Source: Bacteroidales bacterium
Lineage (GTDB): Bacteria; Bacteroidota; Bacteroidia; Bacteroidales; F082
Direction: 5' to 3'
Length of the DNA: 21,323 nt
NCBI GenBank assembly: GCA_017428285.1
Contig: JAFRRE010000185.1
Coordinates: forward strand, 1-21,323
The notes beneath the pieces are model-generated. The model made no database searches. It was not told where the DNA came from and was given only the letters and a program-made list of their open reading frames with translations. Below, in pieces: positions 15,436-21,323 of this stretch. How positions within the stretch are numbered: position 1 is the stretch's first letter; the number at the start of each line of letters is the position of its first letter. Made by a program: the position numbers and the translations under genes.

Positions 15436-18400
15436 TTATTTCACGACCACTTTCTGGACCTTCACGTTGTCGCCGTTGATGAGGCGCAGCATGTAGACAC
15501 CAGCGGCGCCGTTCACGCTGACATTGGTGCAGCCGTTGATGCTCTCGCTGCTGAGGATGCGACCCGTGACGTCGATCACCTGCAGCACGGCCTCACCATC
15601 GTTGTTGATCACAAAACTGCCGTTGCTGAAGAAGGCGAACGTGTCGCTGTCGTTGTTACCCGTGGCAAACACCAGCTTGAAGCGGTTGGAATAGTCGGTC
15701 GTCTTGGCCTCGAAGCTGTAGCTCGGCGTCTCGAGCAGGTCGACGTCGGCACCGGTCAGGTTGTCGATGAGGTGCAGGTACGCGAAGCTGACGTTTTCGC
15801 TGTTGAGGTCCAAGGTGTATCTGCCGTTCTTTTCAGCCTTGAATCTGACGGGCATTTCGCCTTGCTCTTCGGCGCTGGCCACGGCATAGTCGTTGCCGTC
15901 CACGGTCATATAGACCTTGGTGTGGCTCGGGTTGAGCTGGAGCTTGGGCAGCTTACGGCCTTGACCGAAGCGGACGATGGCGCGGTCGATGACTTTGTGA
16001 TCTTGGCTGAGGTTGAGGACAACCTTTGAGCCGTCTTCGGTACGTGCATTGGTGCTGAAGGACAGGGTCTCGCCACTAGTTTCGGCGACGACGAAGATGC
16101 CTTCCATGGCCTGGATGCCTTGGGTGACGTCATCGTGAGGGATGATTTCGCTTCCGTCTGACTTCATCACGTAGTAATCGCGATCGATGTAGGCAGTCTT
16201 GGCGAAGGGGTTACCCACGAGGTTCCAGGTGGGGAAATCCAAGCCTGAGGCTTCGTCGGTGGTGGTCAACGTGACATCGCCGCTTCCAGTGTAGGCATGG
16301 CCTGCGAAGACCAAGTCGACAGTCTCGCTGTTGGCGTAGAGGTAACCCTTGCCCTTAACGAGGTTGAAGCCAGGATTAAAGGCTTCTCCTCCTTCCTTGT
16401 AAGTAATCCATTCCAATTCGCGAGCCTGGTCGAAGTAGTAGAGGTCGTAGTCTCCACTGACCATGTTATTCACGCCATCGGGCAAGATGGCGACCTTCGC
16501 AGGTTCGACCTCGCCGATGGGCGAAGCGATGAGGTAGAAGTTCTTACCATTACCTTCGGTAGAGTTGTAGCCGATGATGTGCTTGATATAGCCTTCGAGG
16601 GTGGTGAAGTATGCCGGTGCGCTCCAATTGTCGCAACCGTCACCCGTCACTTGCCACACATATTCGGTTTCAAACAAAAGGCCGTTGACATCGACGGTGG
16701 CCGCGTTGGGATTCACCGTTAACCAATCTTCGGTCTTATAGATGCCGAAGTTTTCCACGCAGAAGAAATACTGGTCGGTGCAGTCATAGTGGCGGATGGC
16801 GATGTAGCCCTGTTGTCCGTCGTAAGCGGTCAGGTCGATAACGCGTCTTTGATAGGTATTGTAGTCAGTGGTCTCTTCAAGCAAAGTAGTGGTAAAGTCG
16901 CTGACAGTATTACCCGTGGTCGACACGTACACGGCGAAATGCTCTTCATAATCGTTAGCATCCTGACCCTTCACCCACATTTCCAGGTAACCTCCGAGGT
17001 CGATCTGAGGCGTAATGAGCCAGTTGTCAGGAGTGAGGGCACCAATGTTATTGATATAAGATGCCGAGGCGACACAAGTGGTACCGTCCTGACCGACAGA
17101 AAACTGGAACCAATCGTTGCCGTCGCCATCGTTGTCGATGGTGGTCCAATCGGAAGGAACGCCTCTGTCAAAGCTTTCGTAGAAGATTTGCCCTCTGTAT
17201 CTGACATTGTAGCTGTCCTGGTAATTCGACCAGCTGAGGGTGGCGGAATAGGGCGTGATGTCTTCGGCAGTCAGGTCGATAGGAGCCGTGCAACCCGAAG
17301 GCGTGGTGAAATCGATGGCTGACGACCAATCGCTTCCGCAGGCAGACTGCACCTGCACCTCATAGGTGGTTTCGGCAGTCAAGCCAGTGAGGGTAATACT
17401 GTTAGAATGAGCAGTGGCATATTGCCATGGGCCGTAAGTGTATGTATAGTTATAGGTGTAAACGCCAAAATCGTCAATGGCAACATAGTCTTTGGCCTCA
17501 TCCTCGTGGACAATGGCAACGTAACCTGTTTGTCCGGCATATTTGCTCAAGTCGATGGTGACTTCTTCCCAACCAGCCGAAGACACGGTAGGTTGTGCGA
17601 TCACCAAAAAGGTCAAATCATCAGTGCCTACACACACATCAACATGATCCAACCAAGCAGGGTAATTCTCTTTCAGATAGAATCTCACGACATTACCCAG
17701 GGTCGTTTGAGGCGTAACGAGCCAGTTTTTGACGCTGTGGTCGGTGCTTCCGTCATAGCTTCTTGACGAAGCATAATAACTGCCCGTGTAAGCTGAAACA
17801 CCGGAAATGCTACGAATACCCCAGTCTGTGCTGGTGGAAGTGTAGACTTGGTTCGCGGTCTCCCAGTTGCTGCTGAGGGAACTTGTATTAAACTTATCTT
17901 CAAAACGGGTATTTGCCAAGGTTGCAGAAGCGATGGTCTTTGTCCTATAGCGCACATTGTATCCGTTGTCGGAATAGTCACCCCAGGTCAAATCGGCGGT
18001 CTTGGTGGTGATGTTGTCGGCTTCGAGGCCTCTAGGTCTGATGCAGCCGCCAGTGAAATTAATGTTATCTATCAACATATAGGACGGATAAGTGGAAGTG
18101 CCGGTACGGCCATACACAGCTATAACCACATATTTGGTGCCTCTTGGGAAAACTTCTGTGTATTCCTGATAGGTCGTGTTATGGGCAATCTCGATGGGAT
18201 TCCAGCTTAAATGGCTGAGGTCTGGACCCCAACCCACGTAGAAGAACTGGTCACGGTTTTGGTTTGCAATCCTATAGTAGAACGACATCTCCATGGCCGA
18301 TTCGCCATCAAATTCGGGAGAGATGAGGAACTGGTCCTGATCGTCGTCGAGACCGTTGATTCTAAGGCAGGTGCTGCCAGCGTACACGTTGCTGGATGAC

Positions 18401-19188
18401 AAAAGCATATCCGAACCCGACATGGTCCAGCAGCCATACTCATCCACGCTTTCGAAGCCATTGAAGTGAGGCAGACTGACCACGCCGCAGTCGAAATCAT
18501 GCGTGTTTTCGGTAACGACAATATCATCGATATAGAGATTGTACGACCCGGTTACTGTAGTGGTGCAGTGCACGACAACCCTTACACTTTGGCCGGCAAG
18601 TGCGGAACTCATACAGAATCCGGTCTTCTGGGCAAAAGATGTATTGGAATAAGAAGCAGTAGGAATAGCGTCATAATGCGTTGCGGTAGCCACAGCTTCT
18701 GCACTGGTCACATCGCTTGCCTTGACAAAGAATACCTCAAACGATTGATAATGAGTAGTGAACGAACCTTGAGTAGTGCGCTCATACAGGCTTACGCTGA
18801 GTGAACTCATAGATGAGCTTACAGTAAACGGAGCGGAGACCATATAGCAATCTGCAACATAATTGCCAGTAGTATACTGCGCGCTCTTAGACCCACTGTT
18901 CGCATAGCTGGAATTGGAATTAATCTTCCAGACGGGGCTGTTGCCAGTTTTGTAGCCAAACCAACCAGTGGCGGAATAGCTGGTGAGAATGTTTGTCATC
19001 CCTTCGAAGCTCTCATTCAGCAGCGTATTGGTGGCTCTGTCGCCGTCCTTGGAGGCAAGCTCACTCAGTGAGATTGTTGGCATCGAAAACAAATCGACGT
19101 CGTTCCTTTGCACTATGCCCCTTTGGGCGTTCATTGCCAACGGTGCGAAGAGAGCCGCCAGCATCAAGAGGGTAAATACTTTTTTCAT
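15436..19188 (-). CDS. T9SS type A surface protein with four cleaved-adhesin-like domains (1250 aa)
   Basis: Large predicted cell-surface or secreted adhesin-like protein. Signal peptide 1-21 (AMNA cut). Jelly-roll domains of the cleaved-adhesin/choice-of-anchor-J type lie at about 57-228, 238-381, 428-577 and 668-817; each starts with a phenylalanine-rich FE/ESF strand and ends near an IDD or ENFG turn. The third and fourth appear nested inside fibronectin type III domains: the FN3 strand YNVRYR occurs just before each (410-415, 660-665) and the remaining FN3 strands follow (about 585-629 and 822-865). Residues about 866-1178 match the C-terminal module of the 862-aa protein. The sorting domain is about 1183-1250, ending KVQKVVVK. 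Domains of this kind occur in gingipain/HagA haemagglutinins of Porphyromonas; no protease domain is present here. Ligand unknown. Confidence 0.88.
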   Translation of the reverse strand: MKKVFTLLMLAALFAPLAMNAQRGIVQRNDVDLFSMPTISLSELASKDGDRATNTLLNESFEGMTNILTSYSATGWFGYKTGNSPVWKINSNSSYANSGSKSAQYTTGNYVADCYMVSAPFTVSSSMSSLSVSLYERTTQGSFTTHYQSFEVFFVKASDVTSAEAVATATHYDAIPTASYSNTSFAQKTGFCMSSALAGQSVRVVVHCTTTVTGSYNLYIDDIVVTENTHDFDCGVVSLPHFNGFESVDEYGCWTMSGSDMLLSSSNVYAGSTCLRINGLDDDQDQFLISPEFDGESAMEMSFYYRIANQNRDQFFYVGWGPDLSHLSWNPIEIAHNTTYQEYTEVFPRGTKYVVIAVYGRTGTSTYPSYMLIDNINFTGGCIRPRGLEADNITTKTADLTWGDYSDNGYNVRYRTKTIASATLANTRFEDKFNTSSLSSNWETANQVYTSTSTDWGIRSISGVSAYTGSYYASSRSYDGSTDHSVKNWLVTPQTTLGNVVRFYLKENYPAWLDHVDVCVGTDDLTFLVIAQPTVSSAGWEEVTIDLSKYAGQTGYVAIVHEDEAKDYVAIDDFGVYTYNYTYTYGPWQYATAHSNSITLTGLTAETTYEVQVQSACGSDWSSAIDFTTPSGCTAPIDLTAEDITPYSATLSWSNYQDSYNVRYRGQIFYESFDRGVPSDWTTIDNDGDGNDWFQFSVGQDGTTCVASASYINNIGALTPDNWLITPQIDLGGYLEMWVKGQDANDYEEHFAVYVSTTGNTVSDFTTTLLEETTDYNTYQRRVIDLTAYDGQQGYIAIRHYDCTDQYFFCVENFGIYKTEDWLTVNPNAATVDVNGLLFETEYVWQVTGDGCDNWSAPAYFTTLEGYIKHIIGYNSTEGNGKNFYLIASPIGEVEPAKVAILPDGVNNMVSGDYDLYYFDQARELEWITYKEGGEAFNPGFNLVKGKGYLYANSETVDLVFAGHAYTGSGDVTLTTTDEASGLDFPTWNLVGNPFAKTAYIDRDYYVMKSDGSEIIPHDDVTQGIQAMEGIFVVAETSGETLSFSTNARTEDGSKVVLNLSQDHKVIDRAIVRFGQGRKLPKLQLNPSHTKVYMTVDGNDYAVASAEEQGEMPVRFKAEKNGRYTLDLNSENVSFAYLHLIDNLTGADVDLLETPSYSFEAKTTDYSNRFKLVFATGNNDSDTFAFFSNGSFVINNDGEAVLQVIDVTGRILSSESINGCTNVSVNGAAGVYMLRLINGDNVKVQKVVVK

Positions 19189-19256
19189 TTCTTAACTCTT
19201 TGATTTTTAATTGTTTTACTGGTTATTTGATTGAAAAAATCGTATTCTTTGGACGC

Positions 19257-19264
19257 CAAAGATA
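19257..19264 (-). promoter_or_regulatory. -7 box (TATCTTTG) of the 1250-aa gene
   Basis: On the minus strand TATCTTTG matches TAnnTTTG, 68 nt before the ATG, giving a leader of about 60 nt. No -33 TTG is visible at the usual spacing. Confidence 0.5.
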
Positions 19265-19358
19265 GTGAATTAATTTACATGAAGGTGATTAATTTGAATA
19301 AAGTGTTGAAATAGTTGAAGGATAGAGGCAGTTGTTCAGTTGATCAGTTGTTCAGTTT

Positions 19359-19393
19359 GGAATGCTGAAATCGCAGATTCAGCGAAGCTAATG
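19359..19393 (+). repeat. Partial third copy of the toxin-antitoxin-flanking repeat
   Basis: 35 bp beginning GGAATGCTGAAATCG and ending AGCGAAGCTAATG, identical to the right-hand part of the elements at 20239-20328 and 21049-21140, in the same orientation. It keeps the hairpin GCTGAA-(8 nt)-TTCAGC but lacks the G-run/T-run half. Confidence 0.85.
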
Positions 19394-19491
19394 TTGAATG
19401 TGAAATGAGGAATGAGGAGTTGAGGATAACCTATTAATTAATAGTGAGGATGGGAGAGGGGGGAAAATGATTCCCTAGTTGCTCGATTCCG

Positions 19492-19521
19492 TTGCGAGAC
19501 AAAAAATTATGTGTATCTTTG
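19492..19521 (+). promoter_or_regulatory. Promoter of the first toxin-antitoxin operon
   Basis: A TTG at 19492-19494 and TATCTTTG at 19514-19521 are separated by exactly 19 nt, a textbook Bacteroidetes promoter. The antitoxin ATG lies 29 nt downstream. This is one of the best-matching promoters in the window. Confidence 0.75.
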
Positions 19522-19550
19522 CGGTTGGAAAAAAGTCAAATTATAAGATA

Positions 19551-19799
19551 ATGACAGCAATTGAAATGAAGTATTCCTTGTTCAAGGAGATAGACTCCAT
19601 CGAGGACGAATCTGTTTTGAACAAACTGGCGGCTTTCCTAAAGAGCCTGATCACCGGGTCGGCCGACAAGACGTTTTCGGCAGAAGAAGAGGCTGAAATA
19701 CCCGAGGCTGTTCGCAGGATGAGCGTCAAGACCGGATTGTCAGGACAGATAGACGCAAAGGAAGTCATGCACAAGCATTGGGAGGAGAAATATGGATAA
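19551..19799 (+). CDS. Antitoxin of a PIN-type toxin-antitoxin pair
   Basis: 82-aa acidic, helical protein whose opening (MTAIEMKYSLFKEIDSIED) resembles a Bacteroidetes antitoxin family usually found before PIN or RelE toxins. The C-terminal part (about 40-82) is charged and likely unfolded until it wraps the toxin. The longer frame opening at 19479 would run through the promoter, so the ATG at 19551 is preferred; another ATG at 19566 is possible. Its last 8 nt overlap the toxin gene, which implies coupled translation. Such antitoxins usually repress their own promoter, but no operator is obvious here apart from A/T-rich sequence. The family call is from pattern recall; a DNA-binding motif is not clear. 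Confidence 0.7.
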   Translation: MTAIEMKYSLFKEIDSIEDESVLNKLAAFLKSLITGSADKTFSAEEEAEIPEAVRRMSVKTGLSGQIDAKEVMHKHWEEKYG

Positions 19800-20202
19800 G
19801 TTGTTTCTTGACACGAATGTGGTTGTTGATTTCCTTTGTGGCCGCGAAGGGTTTTATCTACCTGCCGCAAAACTGGTCACGAAAGGCTACAACAAAGAAG
19901 TTGAGCTTTGGTGTTCGACTCTTACGCTTTCTACGGCAAGTTACATTCTTGAAAAGAACCATGTCAAATACTCCCAAATCATTAATATGCTGACGGAATT
20001 TGTCAAAATTTGCCAGCTTTCCCCCATTGACCAGGAAGTGGTCGAATCGGCTTTGTCATCTGATTTTACGAACTTTGAAGATGCTTTGCAGTATTTTTCC
20101 GCTAAGAAGTGTGGAGTCGAGATAATCATCACTCGGAACAAGGAGGACTTCGCTCATTCCGGTCTCCCTGTTTGTCTTCCCACCGAGTATTTGGGGAAAT
20201 AA
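19792..20202 (+). CDS. PIN-domain toxin (VapC-like ribonuclease)
   Basis: 136-aa single-domain protein, predicted Mg-dependent ribonuclease and toxin of the pair with the preceding gene. PIN hallmarks: FLDTNVVVD at 5-13 (D7, N9, D13), NFEDALQYF at 94-102 (E96, D97) and ITRNKEDF at 113-120 (D119). These give the usual acidic cluster, so the active site looks intact. The ATG overlaps the antitoxin stop codon by 8 nt. The gene faces a second PIN system and is followed after 36 nt by a ~90-bp repeat. RNA target unknown. Confidence 0.9.
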   Translation: MDKLFLDTNVVVDFLCGREGFYLPAAKLVTKGYNKEVELWCSTLTLSTASYILEKNHVKYSQIINMLTEFVKICQLSPIDQEVVESALSSDFTNFEDALQYFSAKKCGVEIIITRNKEDFAHSGLPVCLPTEYLGK

Positions 20203-20238
20203 CAAGACAATTCTTTTTACTTATTACTTATTGATGCG

Positions 20239-20328
20239 CTTTTTCTCAAAGGTCGCAGGGGGGGCGTTTTTTTTACTGGAGGAGAGGCATTGGGGAATGC
20301 TGAAATCGCAGATTCAGCGAAGCTAATG
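20239..20328 (+). repeat. ~90-bp direct repeat, copy 1 (between the two toxin genes)
   Basis: Order of parts: CTTTTTCTCAAAGGTCGCAG, seven Gs, CG, eight Ts, ACTGG, then two overlapping hairpins, GCATT-gggg-AATGC (20287-20300) and GCTGAA-(8 nt)-TTCAGC (20299-20318), ending GCGAAGCTAATG. It is nearly identical to 21049-21140, in the same orientation, differing by a few bases and small indels. It is followed by a tract with about 7-bp period (GGGAAAT/GCTGAAT) to about 20357. Confidence 0.9.
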
Positions 20329-20372
20329 GGAAATGCTGAATGGGAAATCAGGAGTTGAGAAAAGAGCCAACG

Positions 20373-20792
20373 TCAATCGACTAAGATTCGTAGGAATTCT
20401 TGGAGTTTCAACACACTAATCTTAGGAAAGGATATCTTCTCCAGTATATCAAAGTGCTTGTCATCGGAAACAATATAAGTAGCATTCGCAGCGAAGGCAC
20501 AATCTACAAATTTGTCATCATCATGGTCGGCTTCAATAAGCCTCCATTTAAAGTAGGCGTCCACAAATTCAACATTCTTGCTTTTCAGGAGCAGCGATAC
20601 GACGTTTCTGGCCACCTCTGCTGAAGTTTTGTGCCCTATGATTTCTTCGTATTCCTCAAGAATGTCGTTCGTCAGACACAAAACATACTGGTCCGTTTGG
20701 AGTCCTTTCCATACTGGATAATACTGGCTATGCCTCGACAGCGAAGCCACTAAGCAATTCGTGTCAAGCACTATTTTCCTCCGCTCAGGCAT
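20373..20792 (-). CDS. PIN-domain toxin, COG1569-like putative toxin component
   Basis: 139-aa predicted ribonuclease of a second, unrelated PIN family. Motifs: KIVLDTNCLVASL at 6-18 (D10, N12), NDILEEYEE at 42-50 (E46/E47), DDDKFVDCA at 91-99 (D93, D97) and VSDDKHF at 108-114 (D110/D111), so the acidic active site is complete. This pattern fits the family often annotated as putative toxin-antitoxin system toxin component, PIN family. Its start overlaps the stop codon of the upstream 74-aa gene by 8 nt, the same overlap as in the first pair. It converges on the first PIN gene, and its cassette is bounded by two direct repeats. RNA target unknown. Confidence 0.88.
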   Translation of the reverse strand: MPERRKIVLDTNCLVASLSRHSQYYPVWKGLQTDQYVLCLTNDILEEYEEIIGHKTSAEVARNVVSLLLKSKNVEFVDAYFKWRLIEADHDDDKFVDCAFAANATYIVSDDKHFDILEKISFPKISVLKLQEFLRILVD

Positions 20793-21009
20793 TGTAAGGA
20801 GTTCTCAGGTGTTCTTTCAATGTTTCATTTATCTTTTCCTCGCTCCACTTGCCTTCATCCCAAAGCCTGTCCATTTCCTCATCTACTTTCCGTGCATAAT
20901 ATTCACAGACAAGGTCATTCAGTTCCTTCACTTCTTCCTCTTTGGTGAAATGCGCTAAAAGCCTGAGGAAATCCATTTGTGCCTGATTCAATCCTAAGTT
21001 TTGGGTCAT
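20785..21009 (-). CDS. Small helical partner (probable antitoxin) of the second PIN toxin
   Basis: 74-aa charged, helical protein: about 1-40 with alternating hydrophobic residues (LNQAQMDFLRLLAHF), then a region rich in E and K including EEMDRLWDEGKWSEEKI. I recognise this as a type of small gene commonly placed before COG1569-like PIN genes in Bacteroidetes, where it probably neutralises the toxin. No classic AbrB, RHH or HTH DNA-binding motif is evident, so self-repression is not assured. The start is ATG 21009, with a TAnnTTTG promoter 28 nt upstream. It overlaps the toxin gene by 8 nt. Confidence 0.75.
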   Translation of the reverse strand: MTQNLGLNQAQMDFLRLLAHFTKEEEVKELNDLVCEYYARKVDEEMDRLWDEGKWSEEKINETLKEHLRTPYNA

Positions 21010-21037
21010 CTCTTTGCAGTTTTGTGATATGTATTTG

Positions 21038-21069
21038 CAAAAGTACTACTTTTTTCTCAAAGGTCGCAA
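21038..21069 (-). promoter_or_regulatory. Promoter of the second toxin-antitoxin operon, -33 box inside a repeat
   Basis: On the minus strand TACTTTTG (21038-21045) matches TAnnTTTG, and a TTG (21067-21069) lies 21 nt upstream. The -33 TTG is within repeat copy 2. Copy 1 lacks one base at this point and so has no TTG. Confidence 0.6.
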
Positions 21070-21140
21070 GGGGGGGCGTTTTTTTGACTGGCGGAGAGGC
21101 ATTGGGGAATGCTGAAATCGCAGATTCAGCGAAGCTAATG
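21049..21140 (+). repeat. ~90-bp direct repeat, copy 2 (upstream of the second toxin-antitoxin operon)
   Basis: Same parts and orientation as 20239-20328: CTTTTTTCTCAAAGGTCGCA, A, seven Gs, CG, seven Ts, GACTGG, then hairpins at 21099-21112 and 21111-21130, ending GCGAAGCTAATG. Together the two copies bound the second toxin-antitoxin cassette as direct repeats. Confidence 0.9.
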
Positions 21141-21165
21141 TGGAATGTGGGTTCAAAGAAAACAA

Positions 21166-21215
21166 CATCGGCGGCAAAAGGCGCTTACTTGCGTAAGTTC
21201 CCTTCGCCGCCGATG
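21166..21215 (-). terminator. Candidate terminator of the partial T9SS gene
   Basis: Perfect 10-bp arms CATCGGCGGC (21166-21175) and GCCGCCGATG (21206-21215) enclose a smaller stem CTTAC/GTAAG. On the minus strand the stem is followed by TTGTTTTCTTTG, a moderately T-rich tail. It lies about 80 nt beyond the stop codon of the T9SS gene that enters the window at the right edge. Confidence 0.6.
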
Positions 21216-21297
21216 CTGGCTTTTGGCCTGTTGCCTTCTGGCTCATGGCTTGCCCTCACGTAGGGGCGAGCCATAAGCCATAGGCCATAAGCCATTG
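21216..21297. repeat. Second self-complementary heptad array, behind the partial T9SS gene
   Basis: The right arm (about 21268-21297) consists of GCCATAA/GCCATAG heptads. The left arm (about 21216-21257) consists of TGGCTTT/TGGCCTG/TGGCTTG-like units of about the same period, partly complementary to it, with a small central stem GCCC/GGGC. The layout and position, directly behind a T9SS stop codon, match the array at 15308-15430, but the heptad sequence differs. Confidence 0.7.
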
Positions 21298-21323
21298 TTA
21301 CTTCACAACCACTTTCTGGACCT
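21298..21323 (-). CDS. 3' end of another T9SS type A protein (partial)
   Basis: Read on the minus strand, the last 26 bases of the window encode VQKVVVK and a TAA stop codon, the same seven residues that end the 1250-aa protein (KVQKVVVK). The DNA is also almost identical to the 3' end of that gene. It is therefore very likely the tail of a third T9SS type A sorting domain whose body lies beyond the right edge. Only this tail can be seen, so the passenger domains are unknown. Confidence 0.75.

Larger units (their letters stand above)
19189..19550. other. Gene-free divergent region between T9SS gene and toxin-antitoxin operon
   Basis: This 362-bp gap holds the leader and -7 box of the 1250-aa gene, an 8-bp tandem array of CAGTTGTT/CAGTTGAT units (about 19329-19356), a partial copy of the toxin-antitoxin-flanking repeat (19359-19393), a tract with roughly 7-bp period made of GAATG/AATGAGG-like units (about 19393-19428), and the plus-strand toxin-antitoxin promoter. 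I see no further gene. Confidence 0.6.

Noticed and set aside
15436..19188. Gingipain or other protease
   Set aside because: Only adhesin-like and FN3 domains are visible; there is no catalytic Cys/His domain.
20239..21140. Integron cassette array with attC sites around the toxin-antitoxin genes
   Set aside because: The repeats lack recognisable GTTRRRY-type core sites, the two operons face each other, and no integrase gene is seen.

Overview
The window is chromosomal DNA from a bacterium of the phylum Bacteroidota, most likely order Bacteroidales. The evidence is: promoters of the Bacteroidetes -7 type (TAnnTTTG) before many genes, almost no Shine-Dalgarno sequences, two complete and one partial protein with a type IX secretion (T9SS) type A C-terminal signal, an IPExxxVDY-family gene beside rnc-fabF-acpP, and Bacteroidetes-type PIN toxin-antitoxin pairs. 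I cannot name a genus.

Layout. 1-3419 (+): type I glutamine synthetase, then a GT39/ArnT-like membrane glycosyltransferase carrying two in-frame repeat insertions. 3403-6209 (-): a compact operon acpP-fabF-rnc-IPExxxVDY protein (fatty-acid synthesis plus RNase III), overlapping the glycosyltransferase tail-to-tail by 17 bp. 6420-6860 (-): an MNT nucleotidyltransferase preceded by a 29-codon stump of what looks like its HEPN partner. 6948-9830 (+): DNA polymerase I with intact proofreading motifs and two dispersed repeats inserted in-frame in the exonuclease linker. 9921-11981 (-): methionyl-tRNA synthetase. 12081-19188 (-): two large T9SS-exported surface proteins (862 and 1250 aa) that share a C-terminal half, separated by an 83-aa protein with a signal peptide, a PLGSG motif, a hydrophobic segment and a basic tail. 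19551-21009: two PIN toxin-antitoxin operons pointing at each other. 21298-21323 (-): the last codons of a third T9SS protein.

The most striking feature is the density of short repeats. There are self-complementary arrays of degenerate 7-bp units directly behind two T9SS genes, a ~90-bp element in two direct copies (plus one partial copy) bounding the toxin-antitoxin cassettes, a perfect 28-bp palindrome behind glnA, a composite palindrome between polA and metG, and repeat-derived inserts inside two otherwise intact genes. One copy of the ~90-bp element appears to supply the -33 box of a toxin-antitoxin promoter. A 160-bp run of consecutive hairpins lies between the 83-aa gene and the 862-aa gene.

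No tRNA, rRNA, CRISPR array, transposase or phage gene was seen. All calls come from reading the sequence; none was checked against a database.
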